This document shows positions 45,719 to 58,090 of a DNA stretch of 64,000 bases, piece after piece. Each line of letters begins with the position of its first letter. Position 1 is the stretch's first letter. Under the pieces are notes generated by a model. It was given only the letters and a program-made list of their open reading frames with translations. It searched no databases and was not told the origin of the DNA. Source of the stretch: Eutypella sp. D-1. Its lineage: Eukaryota > Ascomycota > Sordariomycetes > Xylariales > Diatrypaceae. A program made the translations under genes and the position numbers. The stretch lies in NCBI GenBank assembly GCA_023313575.1, contig JAJTTP010000001.1, positions 5,332,001-5,396,000 of the forward strand, in the 5' to 3' direction.

Positions 45719-48568
45719 TCACGGCCCGTTCCCGCTCGCATCGCCGTTGCCGTTCTCCCGCCAGACGTGGGTATCTCCCAGACTAAAGGAACTCGAGCCA
45801 CTGAGGAGCCCCGAGACGAAATCGCGGTCCCGGGACTTACCGGTGCCGGTGCCATCGCCGCCGTTAGTAGCGCTGCTCCCGTACTCCGAACTGCCGGCGC
45901 TGCTGTTACTGGTGAAGGTCGATCCACCGCCGGGGATCATGGCGGCCGCCGACGATGGCACCAGCGGCGGCGGGTCCGCGTGGATCCAGGGCTGTTCAAG
46001 CGGCGTCACGAGGCTCGGGTTCACGAACCGCATGCCCTTCTCCCGGTCCTCGTCGATCGTGCTCATGCGCCTCGCTAGGCGCGTCGTCCGAGCCGCGTCG
46101 GCCGCTGCGCTACCTTCCCCGCCAGCGTCAGCACGGTTCGGATTACTCTGATCGCCGGGGTCCGAGGCCCGCTTGATGCTGCGGAGCGCGATGAACTCGG
46201 TGAGCGGGGTGAAGCGGCGCCGGTAGTGGTAGAGGTACCAGAAAGTGAGGATGACGAGGGGCCCCACCAGGGCCGCCTGCACAAACGCCAGGCGTAGCAC
46301 GAGGATGCTGACCATGACGATCTGGAAGACCACGAGGCCGAGGACGATTCGCCCGCAGATCATCGGCCACGCCTTGCCCGTCGCGTGCTGTGGCTGGTCC
46401 ATCGAGTACACTAGCTGGTACTTGTACACCAGGACCCCGAGACCGAAATAGCATAGCCCAAGCAGCAAAACGAGATGTGAGCCAGGCAGGATGCTGTAGA
46501 CGAGACAGAGGATAAACACGAGCAATGCAGTCGGCAGGTAAAACCCGTAGTTGAACAGCGTCGGCTTCATAAGCTGCGCGAAATCCCGCGGCGTCTTGGC
46601 GCTCATACGGTATATGGGGTAGAGCGCCACATCGCCAAACTGCAAGAGCTTGAACGGAAGGAGGCCAAGGCTCTGGAGCATAATGAAATTGAGGTAGAAG
46701 TTGTTCAGACCCGAGATCCCCTTCGCTAGTTTGAGCGCGATCGTCCGCGTATCGCGCAGCGAGTCCCTGATGATCTGCCAGAATTGCGAGAGCGCCGCCG
46801 ATCCGGACACGGCGTAGACGACGAAAATGTTGAAGAATACGAAGAAGAAATTCTTCGAAATCGCCGACAGCTCCACATCGCCCTGCGATACCATCCCTTG
46901 GACATTAGAAAGATAATCGTACAGGTACGGGACAAGGACGTTCAACAAAGACACGACCAGGGTCGGTAAGCCCGTCCGCACGAGGGCTTTGGTGATCTCG
47001 TGGCTTTCCAGAGATTCAGCAAAACCCGGCGCTATCTTCTGCATGTTACAAATACTGAGGAGTTGGGCTAGGGCTGCAACTATCAGCAGCCAGATGAGCG
47101 AGAGGAAACTGATGAATATCGTGACAGACCAGGCCTGCGCTCGTCGCTTATAGAAGGGCCGGTACGTGTTCCTCCAAATCACATCCGAGGGCGAAGGCGC
47201 AGGTTTAGTCAATAGTTGCCCGGGTCTGGGGTCAACCACGGCTTGTACGGCCATCTGGCAGGCCGCTATCGAATCCATGGTAACAAATGCCATCCCGGTA
47301 GGGCGATATTCCTTCTTCCTCGCCCTCTGGATCTTTTCGTCTAGCCTCCTAAGCCTCTCCTCATAGTAGTCCAGTGCATCAACGCTACGGCTTCGAAAGT
47401 GAAGGAAGCCGAAACGGATTCGGATCTTGGGCCGCTCGTGCTCGGTAATGTGGTCGGGGGGGTTATCGTTTCCCAGAAGCCTATTGCTCTCTTGCGCCTC
47501 CTCATCGATAATAGCGGATCCATTTCCATTTGGGTTCTCTACGCGGGCTCTGTCAAGCCCGGTCTTGGGGGTATGAGAAACGAAGGCGGCCCATGCCTCC
47601 TCCAGTTTATGAAGTATGGCCTCCCGCTCCGCCATGAGGCCGTCGATCTCAGCCCAGTCACGACATAGACTAACGCTCTTGACATGCCCAATCTCGAGGT
47701 TCTCGACAAACCGTTTTACCTTGTCCTCCGACCGAAGATCCTTAGGAATACCGGTCAGGCGAAAGGTTCGATCGGTGACGGTTGACTGGGTACCAAGGTA
47801 GTCTTGGCGTATTTTGACGATCTTGGTCGTCTCCTTGTCCATGTAGTAGATGGTAAGAAGGGAGAAGAACCAAGTGAAAGCGAGGTATGCCCACAAATAT
47901 GACCTGTCCTTATCGTCGGCCATAGTCAGGGAACCCAGCTGCTGAAACTGGTCGGTATCATGGGTTTGATAGTTCGAGTGGAAGTATGCGTCCCATGCTG
48001 TAGTGTTGCCGTCATCGCCACCTCCACCGTCACCGCCCTTAGTCGTGTCGAACATGGAGTGTATGGGCCAGAGCACAGCAACGGCGAAGAAAAACATGGC
48101 GCCGAACAAGCGAAGAGACATCTTGAAGAAGGCTAAGAATACGAAGGCATCGAGACCAGCCGATGCCAGCACCTGCTCCTCAGTCACTCTGTACAGGGCT
48201 GGTATCCATCCCAGCAGGCTATCGGGAAGAGGGGGTAACTTGATTTGGGGCCCATTTCGTCGTTTCCGGGCGGCATATAAGGATTTCCATCGCGGTCGAA
48301 GGATCTACATACGGCGTGCAGATGTGTTAGAAACAGGAATAGTAGTGAATAATACCTAGTAGAGCGACGTCTTGACGGTAGTAGGCTTTGGTGCAGCAGT
48401 GCAGGCGCAAAAAAAAAAAAAAGAAGCACTTACACAAAAAGCAAAGAGAGCGGTAAAGCCTAGTCCGAGGGAAATAACTAGTTGAACGTAGATATCCTTG
48501 CTTCCAGGACCGGCAGCATAATCGCCTTTGCAATAATCGGGCTCGTCATCTTCCCAGGCCTCCATCAT
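45719..48568 (-). CDS. CSC1: calcium-permeable stress-gated cation channel (CSC1/OSCA, DUF221 family)
   Basis: Two exons, 48568-48434 and 48304-45719, give 906 aa; the 129-nt intron falls inside the first TM region so that ALFAFC joins ILRPRWKSLYAARKR, the conserved first cytosolic step. The family forms osmotic- or mechanosensitive cation channels of the plasma membrane. Seen are the N-terminal three TM helices (LGLGFTALFAF; MSLRLFGAMFFFAVAVLW; YLWAYLAFTWFFSLLTIYYM), the cytosolic RNA-binding-like loop (TFRLTGIPKDLRSEDKVKRFVE), and the channel core (WRNTYRPFYKRRAQAWSV through LLPFKLLQFGDVALYPIYR and NYGFYLPTALLVFILCLVYSILPG). A Ser/Gly-rich disordered tail of about 120 residues closes the protein. 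The codon before 48568 has no ATG, so the ATG pair at 48568/48565 is the likely start. Confidence 0.93.
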
Positions 48569-49324
48569 CGGTCGTTGCAAGGTGATAAGGCGGTATGCGA
48601 TCGATGGGTAGGTAGGCCGGTTGGAAGGTATGTCGGCTTCCGGATGGAGCGGGTCTAGCTCTAGGGAATATTAAGGAGTTGAGGGCGCATTTCCTAAATC
48701 GAATGCGATATGGTCGGCCGAAGAAGAGGTGCTGATCGATAGCAAGGATGTAGGAAGTAGTAGGTTGATTTTGAACGATGTAGGACGGTGGACGGTGATG
48801 ATGATTACTTAGGTAGTAATTTTAGAAGTATGGATGTGGAATAGTTCTAAAGTCGCAGTCACCTGCAAGCTTCTCCCACCACTTAACTCATACTACCTAA
48901 GTACTTACATGTAGGTTGTAAGTACTTTACGTACAGTATGCACGCCCCCTAACTATTGGACGTAGTGCTCTACATAACTAGTACCTGGACGCGGTGTTAA
49001 GCTCACGCCACATGAGCTTGTGGCTTGGCATTAAGCACCGGACCATTTCGCATTACGCTAAACTAATGCTTAACGGGTTTCTGCATAATGCCCTAAATAC
49101 ATACATTAAGTACATAGCACGTCAGATGTTCAGGCTTAAGTACATCATACGTGCATACTCCGCAACTAAAGGTAGTGCGAGTGCGCTACGATAGGGGTAG
49201 CCCTGGAGGTCGCTATATTTCTTGTACGAAGCATACCTAAGTATATCAAGGTATATATATAAGTAAGTTGTAAGCAATGCCGAGTTCATTACGTACACTT
49301 ATATAAGTAACAAATGATGATCGC
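48569..49324. other. intergenic, no gene supported
   Basis: Promoter side of the channel gene. Dense in TAAGTAC/TACATAC-like words (48890-49300). No coding region is supported. Confidence 0.5.
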
Positions 49325-51050
49325 CTAGGAGGTTGTGAAATGGTAATCGTTCCGCCATCGTCTATATCGCAGCACCACACGTAATTCCGCCAACAGGTCG
49401 TGGTACGCCGAGGGATTGCTGCTCACCAGCCCGTAACCCGGACAGCCGTACTTGGGACGCCGTATACGACTCCACTTCTTCCTGATGATACTCAGGTCAA
49501 CCCTCGTGTTCTCCGGGTTTGGTATCCCCAATTTCCTGATTCTCTCTCGATGCACGTAGATGCCTCCGTCGGGGTTCGACGAATCCCAGCCCTTGGCCTC
49601 GACCGCTTCTTCTCTTTTCACCACCGCATTCTCCCCTAAGATATCAACGTACCGTAGCCTCTCGAAGTTATCACACACCATAAGCCTCGCCACGTCAAGG
49701 CTCGCGAATTCCTCTTCGATCCTAGAACCCTCAGTGACCAGCATCAACTCCTCCAGGGAGGTCGGTAGGAGCTCTGTCAGAGGTGCTGGGTTGTGCTCAC
49801 CATCCCTGGTAGACGGACATGCTGGGGTATTCTTGAGGAAATGGTACTTGATGCAGAGCGTCTTTAACTTCCTAAGGCTAGAGAGCGACCCAATCTTGCC
49901 AGCAATGCAGATACCATGTCTGGATGAAAAGCTCTCGAACAAAGCCAAAGTGGTGATGTTCTCGCCCAGCCTCCGGAGCACGTTGCCCATTTCAGTCATG
50001 TCAACTCGCAGCGTCGGTTGGTTCCAAGTCTTCCAGTAGTAGATCGCCAGGGACTTCAATTTTCTGCAGCTCTCTAGGACGTGGGCAACGCCTACCTCGT
50101 CGATATCGCTATCTAGAACCTCGACGCCTTCCGGGTGCAAAACCAAGCCGGGCAATGCATCTACTTCCGCCTTGCGCCACGTCACTCGCTGTAGTCGGAT
50201 ATACTGAAGCCCTGGGTGTTTGATTATGGCTCCAATGTCCGCGACCGACTTCATGTCATTCTCGGGTATATCGATTATGATTTCCTTCAGATGGAGCAAG
50301 GGCTGGTCTCTGTATTTCTCTTTGTCTGCCGTTGTTGTCTTGGCTAGGACGCATGATGCCTCGTCGAAGAGGTCCCGGATGCTGTAGTTGACATGCTGCA
50401 GTCTCAGGTATCGAAGATTCGTCGCTAGGCATAGCACGACGATGGCGAGGGCGCGTACCAGCTTTTTCTTATTCCCGGTCGGCCGGACGCATTCTCCCAG
50501 AATCGCTTTCAGGAGGTCATATGACTTTGACGACATAGCGGTGATTGGGTATCCCTCCCCGTTCACGGTTGTGGCATGGCTTTTAAAGACTAGCTCCGTC
50601 AACGGGTCCTTGTAACTGCAGATAGGCTGCTACTTAGCTCTATGTATAAGACCTAGACGAGAGCGGTGGGTGGGGGGGGGGGGGCGGGGGGGGGGGGCGT
50701 AGGGAAGAAGTCAAATCATACCAGTCACGCGTGATCGCACGGAAGTCACACATGTTGAACGACTGTATCTGCAGTGACAAGGCGCGGTGCCTACATATAT
50801 CTCGAAAGAATCCCGGTGCATCGATTGTGATTTTACGTGGCACTGAATTATATAGGAATTTCCGGGTCTCCTCGAGAAACAGTCTGTTGACCAGACATAG
50901 CGAGGCAAGGCCGCGATGGTACTCCCAAGCTGGTCTGTAGGCATCGGCTCGAGCCAGGATCGGGGACTGGAACAGATAATAATTGGCCTCTTCACGCAAT
51001 ACCTGGATAATCATGAGCCAGATTTCCCGCGGAAGACGTATCCTCGCCAT
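49325..51050 (-). CDS. F-box / leucine-rich-repeat-like protein
   Basis: Two exons, 51050-50722 and 50615-49325, give 539 aa. The start MARIRLPREIWLMIIQVLREE is an F-box-like helix; CLVNRLFLEETRKFLYNSV continues the usual F-box region of fungal proteins. The rest is a solenoid with irregular Leu-rich strands (NLRYLRLQHVNY, LHLKEIIIDIP, GLQYIRLQRVTW, LKSLAIYYW, LRKLKTLCIKYHF, SLEELMLVTEG). Such proteins usually serve as substrate receptors of SCF ubiquitin ligases. The 106-nt intron contains two long C runs on the coding strand; acceptor ctgcag at 50617-50616 keeps frame and yields RDCYKDPLTELVF. No target can be named. Confidence 0.8.
50672..50697. repeat. G13-C-G12 tract inside an intron
   Basis: On the plus strand thirteen G, one C, then twelve G. 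It lies within the intron of the F-box gene, so the transcript carries the C-rich complement between donor and branch point. Confidence 0.92.
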
Positions 51051-51830
51051 GTTGTTGGATGACTTTCCATGCGAAAGTCTAGGGGCGCATGTCTATATGT
51101 TTGACCGCGTCGTCACATATAGCGAATACTGGGATAAAACAGGCAAGCAGTTCACGAATTGAGGTGCTGAGTAGAGACATGACGTCCTCTTTGCCATCCC
51201 AATGTGGTGGGAGACTTTCACCTTATGTGGGAGCCTTGGGGTGGTGGGGTGTTAGATAGTGAACGATGCGAGGGGTGTACACCTAAGTAGCTATTCACTA
51301 TCTAGGGACAAGGGAGAGAATGTAACAACATCCTCAATTCATTTGTTGGATTGGCATCCTCCAACATATGATGGCGCTTCGGATTACAATCACGGCCAAG
51401 CTACCAGAATACAACAATCAAGGCGCATCCATGTTTGGGACCATATATGGGCGAGGGAAGCATACCACATCCAGGGAAACCATCGTCACTTTACGAATTA
51501 GGTAGCAGCAAGGATGCGCGAGAAGGGGGCGGGAAACCTTTCTGGTCCCCTTGCACATTAATTCCAAGCTACAGCTGGTGGGATAGTAGAGCTATCTCAC
51601 CATATGGGGTCTCAACCATTACATGTCAGCAGATATATATACCAACAGCCGCACGTACAAGTGCGGCTTTCCCGGAGCATATGGAAAATGGCAATGCGAC
51701 ACTTATACGATAGCACGGAACATCAACTTGCAAGGGCGGCCAGTCTCTTGACAAAATTCCACTTTCAAAGCATGAGCTTCGCCAACAGCCAGCTATCGCA
51801 TTCCAGTACGAGGCTATGAAATATGAAGAT

Positions 51831-51850
51831 TTCGCGATCTTTCGCGATCT
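51831..51850. repeat. 10-bp exact tandem duplication
   Basis: TTCGCGATCT occurs twice head to tail. Each unit contains the palindromic TCGCGA. No function is assigned. Confidence 0.85.
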
Positions 51851-52440
51851 ATCACAAGTCAAGTTCGCCTTTAGATGCCCGTACGTGGAACCCCTGCAAT
51901 TGCATGTAACCCTACACTCCGATTACATTCCACAATTGTTATAACATGACATGGAGTACATATTAACAAGTAGACAGCATAGCTCATAATTAGGGGTCCA
52001 TGGAGCCACATTCTCGCGTACTTAGTTGAACTAAAGAACTTCCGATCAAGCTATGAGATATGCCAACCTGAACGTGGTGGGTAGCAAACTGGTCGCGGGG
52101 CTGGTCCACTCTACAACGGAGCATAAACGAGCCAGCTACAACATGTCCCAACTTCCTCGTCACGGAGGCGTGACGCTGCTATCGACGCAAGAGGATACGT
52201 AAACATCGCACACACTTCTCGTGGACTCTGAAGAAGATGTAGGTAGATGAGAGGACTCTTATATACATTAGGGATGATGTCTTGGCTAGTCGTTATGATA
52301 CGCTAACCATGGATCAACGCCTTTGCAGAATTACTCGAATAGGAAAGTGGGCCTGATGATGATGCAAGACCGGACCGGATTGCGTGCTTGCACGTGACCA
52401 CTAGGATCGGTATCAACTTTTTACCATCAGCGGGCCCCGC

Positions 52441-52450
52441 TAGCCAATCA
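52441..52450 (+). promoter_or_regulatory. CCAAT box upstream of SQOR
   Basis: AGCCAATCA lies about 200 bases before the SQOR start codon, a typical distance and flanking for binding by the fungal CCAAT-binding complex, which often controls mitochondrial and oxidative genes. Inferred from the word and position only. Confidence 0.35.
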
Positions 52451-52623
52451 GGACCCCCTGCCGGTGGACTTTTTTTTTTGCTTGTCGCATAAGGATGATC
52501 GGACGATCTTTGTAAGCAAGATAGTATTTCGTGATTCTCGCTTGGTTCTTTGCTGCTGGAGCTAGCTTTCCCCCGGAGCGAATTCGAGGTCAAGGCAAAA
52601 CCACGTGAAATCAGCTTAGGACA

Positions 52624-52645
52624 AGAGAGAGAGAGAGAGAGAGAG
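52624..52645. repeat. (AG)11 microsatellite in the SQOR leader
   Basis: Eleven AG units end four bases before the SQOR start codon, so they should lie in the 5' UTR. Confidence 0.93.
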
Positions 52646-52649
52646 AAAC

Positions 52650-54365
52650 ATGGCGGCAGCAGGCACGGCCTTTCGAATCGCCCGGTGGTCCACGACTACC
52701 CGGGCCCCTTCATTCCTGTCGAGAGGATATGCGACGGTGTCGGGCAATAAGGCGCACCACCGCGTGGTGGTGGTGGGTGGCGGCACGGCAGGTGTGACGA
52801 TAGCGGCGCAGCTGAAGCGGACGCCACAGCTCGCGTCGGGGGACATTGCGATCTTGGATCCGGCCTCGACGCATCATTATCAGCCCGGGTGGACGCTCGT
52901 GGGGTCGGGACTGCGGGATCTGAACGCCATGCAGCGGCCGCTTTCCGATGTGATGCCGTCAGGGGTGCGGCACTACCCGTTGTCGGTCTCGAAGTTCGAC
53001 CCGGACAACAATGCCGTTCGCACCGCCGAAGGCGTCGATGTTTCGTACGACTACTTGGTCGTGGCACCAGGCCTAGAGACCAACTTTGCGGGCATTAGCG
53101 GGCTCGAGACCGCGCTCTCTAACCCTGCGAGCATGGTGTCTTCCATCTACTCAGACCGAACTGTTGAGCAGGTGTGGCGGAACATCCAGGGGTTCAAGAA
53201 GGGACGGGCCATTTTCACGCAGCCCGCCGGTGTCATCAAGTGCGCTGGCGCGCCGCAGAAGATCCTCTGGATGGCGCTGTCGCAGTGGAACCGAGACGGA
53301 GTCCGCAACAACATCGACGCTACCTTCGCTACCGGCGGTGCTGGTACGCCACCCCTGTCTTTTTATGGATGTGATCACAATAATAGACCTTGCTAACTCC
53401 TATAAAACAGGGATGTTCGCCGTGCCGAAGTACTCGGAGGCCCTCGAGGCGCTCCGCAAGGAGCGGAACGTGGAGGGCCTGTTCCAGCATAACCTCGTCG
53501 CCGTGGACGCGGAGAAGAAGGTGGCCACGTTCAAGAACCTCGGCGACAGCGGGAAAGAAGTCAAGCGGGAATACGACTTCCTGCACGTGGTTCCGCCGCA
53601 GAAGCCGTGGGACTGGGTCGCCAAGTCTCCCCTGGGTAGGTCGATCTCCACTCCACATCCCACCTGCCACATTCATCACATCCTACCCTGTCGCACATCT
53701 TCCCTCCCCCCGTCTCCCAATTATACGTATGGTTACATTGGCACAACTATTTGGAGATATGCCAGCCCAATCTGGAATTTTTGTTGCAAGGAACGATCAT
53801 GCAGATAACTAATGCAATAACGCACGCCACATATAGCCGACGCGGCGGGCTGGGTCGACGTGAACAAGGAGACGACGCAGCACACCAAGTACCCGAACGT
53901 GTTCTCGCTGGGCGACGCCTCGAGCCTGCCCAACAGCAAGACGGCGGCGGCGGTGGCGGCGCAGGCGCCGGTGCTGGTGGACAACCTGCTGGCGGCGGCC
54001 GAGGGCCGGCCCCTGCGGTCCGCGTACGACGGCTACGCCAGCTGCCCGCTGCTGACCGGCCACGGGGAGCTCATGCTCTGCGAGTTCAAGTACGGCGGCG
54101 TGCCCAAGGAGACCTTCGAGGGCATCCTCGGCAGCCAGGATCAGCCCATGCGCCTCTTCTACCACCTCAAGAAGGATTTCTTCGTACGTTCTTTTTTTTC
54201 TCCCCTATCACCTCCCCACGCCCTGCTCTTATCCCTTTTATCGCGCGCGAGCTAACCGTTGAAACCATAACACCATAGCCGATGGTCTATTGGAACAGCT
54301 TCGTGAACGGCACGTGGTTCGGGCCGAACGCGTGGTCGCGACCGGACAACACGAAATCGTCATGA
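52650..54365 (+). CDS. SQOR: sulfide:quinone oxidoreductase, mitochondrial
   Basis: Four exons, 52650-53343, 53411-53635, 53837-54183 and 54279-54365, give 450 aa. The enzyme oxidises H2S at the inner mitochondrial membrane and passes electrons to ubiquinone (fungal HMT2 type). The first 28 residues (Arg, Ala, Ser-rich, no acids) look like a mitochondrial presequence. FAD-binding VVVVGGGTAGVT starts at 39; redox cysteines are Cys198 in VIKCAGAPQK and Cys376 in YASCPLLTG. DAAGWVDVNKETTQHTKYPNVFSLGDASSLPNSKTAAAVAAQ is the hallmark second FAD segment, and the C-terminus PMVYWN..WFGP is the usual amphipathic membrane anchor. Intron 2 (201 nt) is longer than most here. An (AG)11 repeat abuts the start codon. 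Confidence 0.95.
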
Positions 54366-55873
54366 GGCGTGCCGTACCCTTACCCTTACCTGAGTTGACG
54401 AGATACCCGACAAGGGGGGAATGAAAAAAAATGTAACATAGCATGAGGAACATGGTTGAACTGTGTATATACGCATATGGTTTCATGATAGAGCTGGCAT
54501 TCTGAATAGAACACACGTGTATAGATAATGACAGTTTCACCTCCCATAGCTTGCTGATGCTGGTATGTGTGTATACTGTGTAAGTCAGGAATAGGGGTGG
54601 TTGCGATGTCGTACGACCAACTTTATCCGTGCCAGCCTTTTCGCTGTGCGCGGTTCTGAAGCCATTGTATTACGTCTGAAGTAAATTTAGGATCGAGAAC
54701 GCGATTACCTTCATGACTTTCCATGTGCCACGAATTCGAGCCACTTCCCCATGATATCACCATCACACACACAGCACCTACTCGTTTTAGTCGGTGACAG
54801 TGGCACGGTGCATATTACTCCCTGGCCTCCAGGCCATCATGGCCCAAGGATGCCAAACCTTGATACGTCTGTCTGACCATCTGTTCCAATTAGTCATACA
54901 AGTCAAGGTATGGGGAGGACACACTGGATTCGACATGTGTAACTATGACAATGGCCCCGCTCACCACCCACTCACCCACACACATCCGAGCCGGGACTAC
55001 TTGTGGTCATAACTGAAAAAAAAAAAAAAACCCCCCTCCTTCGAAGAAAAGGAGGTTGGAAGATTGTGAGATTAAATATGTGTATGTATCCGTTTCAATT
55101 GGTGCCGCAGATGTCATACCTGAGCTGCTCATTTGGTCACGGAAGGCAGTTGGTTGTCGTTGTGGAACCGTTCTACTGGTGCAGCACGAGGCACGCTTCC
55201 CCAACTGATGGTGTGATAGTTATTCTGCCCCTCACAGTCTTACTTCAGATGGAATGTTGCTAGTCGCTACCAATGGATTCAGTAGGTTAAAGTTCACATA
55301 CCGCGATCAAGCACGGACGGAGATAGACGGTTTCCCAGATCACGACCATCCACCGTGTACCTGCATCATTGAGACCTAGTGATGGATTAACACGCTCTGG
55401 AGACGCCCGCGCGGGACTCCAACCCCAAACCAAACCTCCCCCTTAACCCCCCGTAGCTGGCGCGTAGGGGAAATAGGGGGTCATGCTTCCTGGAGGGGAT
55501 TGAACTCAGTCACGGGTACACCGCGATCCAAGTTTGGACGGAAAAATTCCACTCATACGCAAAATCAAAATGAATCGTGACGTGTGCGAGTATACTGTAA
55601 ATGGTTCTTCATGACCGTCCTCGAATCATAATGGTGCAAGCGGTTGTTCAACCCTCTTTTCTACTTAAGCGGATCTCAACGTTTTGAAACTTCATTCTCC
55701 CCAAACTAGAGTCTCTCTCTTCCAAAAACCACCTTCATTAGCATCGCCACGACTTTGATTTATCCAGACCCTCACTTAGATCTGCATAGTACTGCAGTGG
55801 CCAGAAAGCCGTTCCTTTGGTGAAATCGACAGCGTCGATATAATCCAACATCATTTTATGAAAAGTCGGAACA
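54366..55873. other. intergenic, no gene supported
   Basis: Contains an A run followed by C6 (55015-55036) and CT/GA-rich words. The last 150 bases hold the leader of the subtilase. No coding region is supported. Confidence 0.5.
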
Positions 55874-57392
55874 ATGAAGACTATCGTTTTTCTATTCTCC
55901 GCCCTGGTGGCGGTCGTACTTGCTAAAGCGCCCTTGACGGGCCGGGATGCCTCGGATGGCATCCCCGACAACTACATCGTGGTCATGAAGAAGGACGTCG
56001 ATGCTGCAGCCGTTCAGAACCACATGAGTGTCGTCGAGGCCACTTCGGGAAAGACTTTCGGCGGACACCGAGGACTACTAAAGACTTACGGTATCGGCGC
56101 CTTCCAAGGCTACCACATCGAGTGCAACGAGGAGACGCTCGACCGTATTCGCAATGACAAACTTGTAAGTCGCGACGCTTCCTACTGCCCGGCCAAAAGG
56201 GGGAAGGGGGAAGAACGCTGACGAAGGATAGGTCGATTACGTCACCCGCGACAGCATGGTCATGTCGCACTCACCGATACGGCATGATTCCTTTGCATCA
56301 TGGAACGACACCCCTTCGGAGGCGCTGGACGTGCCGTGGGGCTTGGCTCGGGTATCTCACCGGGACAATATTCTGGACAAATACGTCCCCGACGATCTTC
56401 CAGGCCAGACATACGCCTACGTCTTGGACTCTGGCATCCATACCACTCACAAGGTATATATGATTCATTTACAACTGATATCTACATCAAACATGGCTGA
56501 TCCGAGATAGGAGTTCGGCGACCGGGCGCGGTGGGGTATAACACTTATCGAAGAGGACAATGTATATAAAGTTTGTGGTCCCTTTTCCAGGTACGATGGA
56601 CGAGAATTGACAAAAGGTAAAGGATGTCGATGAGCGCGGACACGGTACACATGTGGCAGCGACCATTGCCGGGAACACTGTGGGCGTGGATAACAGAGCA
56701 TTCGTCATCGCGGTGAAGGTGCTCGGCAAGAATGGGGGCGGTCCCTCAAGCGCGGTTATTCAAGGCATCGAATGGGGTAAGTACAAAAAGCTGGATAAGA
56801 GCCTGTCTTCGTCTTCAAAGCGGCTAATTATTTACGTATCCATGAAGCGGTCCAAGACGCGACGGATCATGAAGCGATAAATCGATCAGTGATTAATATG
56901 TCTCTTGGTGGTGATTGGGTTGATTTAGCTTTGAATGATGCCGTTAAGCATGCTGTCAAAGAAGGCATGACGGTGGTGGCATCGTCCGGGAACTCGGGCC
57001 TTGACGCATGCGGCTCCACCCCATCGTCAGCGAAAGAGGCCATTACGGTGGGATGTACAGATGACAACGACAGGCGGCCAGAATGGTCCAACTGGGGTAC
57101 ATGTGTCGACTTATTTGCGCCGGGAATCAACGTCCGCAGCGCTTCAAACCACGACGACACGAGCTACACGGTCATGTCGGGGACAAGTATGTCAACTCCG
57201 CACGTGGTCGGCGTGATCACGTATCTTATGGCACGAGAGCCTGACCTCACGACTCCGCAGCGAGTCAAAGATCGCATTTTAGAGCTGTGTACTCCAGATA
57301 AGGTCGTCGACCCGATGGGGACTCCCAACAATCTCCTCTTCAACGGCGGCAAATCTAAAGGGAATTCAATTGTCTTGGGGGGTGGGACTTGA
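55874..57392 (+). CDS. secreted subtilisin-like serine protease (S8, proteinase K type)
   Basis: Five exons, 55874-56164, 56232-56453, 56511-56561, 56617-56776 and 56848-57392, give 422 aa. A signal peptide (MKTIVFLFSALVAVVLA) precedes an I9 inhibitor propeptide (NYIVVMKKDVDAAAVQNH... to about 105). The catalytic triad is Asp163 (YVLDSGIHTTH), His197 (GHGTHVAATIAGN) and Ser355 (GTSMSTPHVVG), with oxyanion Asn290 (SSGNSG). Length and order match alkaline proteases of fungi that degrade extracellular protein. The 17-codon third exon is short but bounded by consensus donor GTATAT and a TTGAC branch-like site before AAAAG. The propeptide is rich in Lys/His, and the protein ends in SIVLGGGT. Expected to be secreted and self-activated. 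Confidence 0.92.
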
Positions 57393-58090
57393 GGCTTCAA
57401 GCTATCCTTCACTGTCAAGGTAGTCATGAAGCATTCATATACATACTTAAGTATCGATGCGGTTGATTTCCATTTTCATAGCTGCGCGATGATCATGGCG
57501 AGTTGAGGGATGACAGAAAGATGGAATCTCAGGACGCTGAATAAAGTCTTCATTAGCCCCAGTATAACTGTTGTTCCTTGAGTTGACTGATTGACTGAAT
57601 AACTTACCCTTCCTGGAAAGGTTGAGATGGGGTTTAAGACTCCAACATTAAACCGATAGGGTACAGTTGCAGCAAGAACCCTTGCTGCCTTGAAGAATAG
57701 AACTTTCCAATATTGGAAATGCAATGGAGACTATCCACTATGACCTCGGGAATGATATCATGATGAGCTGGACTACAGCCCCATAATGTTCCATAGCCCC
57801 CACCTCCCTGCCTCCCTGCCTCCCCGGCCCCAGCTCCTGCGCGTTTGGATAGCTCAATGGCCCATGCTTTAGCGCGTATTAAATGGCCTGTGCTATAGTT
57901 ACCTAGGTACCTGTTTAGCCATGTAAGTATGCACTTTACGCGCTTGAAGACGCGACTTCCTTCAACTACGTGAAAGCGGAAGCGTGCGGGAGGCGTCGAA
58001 TTAATGACTTTTACATCCACAAATTCCCTTCCTTAGTAGTATTCACCCGATCAACTTCTCCATAGCCACAACTCCCAAGTCACAATTGAA
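57393..58090. other. intergenic between subtilase and MSH3
   Basis: Tandem CTCCCTGC-like words near 57808-57822. Holds the subtilase 3' UTR and MSH3 promoter. No gene is supported. Confidence 0.5.

Larger units (their letters stand above)
51051..52649. other. intergenic upstream of SQOR
   Basis: Holds the divergent promoters of the F-box gene and SQOR. An exact 10-bp tandem repeat (TTCGCGATCT twice) lies at 51831-51850. Open frames near 51259-51860 have no recognisable domain. Confidence 0.5.

Noticed and set aside
51259..51862. Overlapping open frames resembling a small gene or relic.
   Set aside because: No recognisable domain, no consistent splice pattern and low-complexity content.
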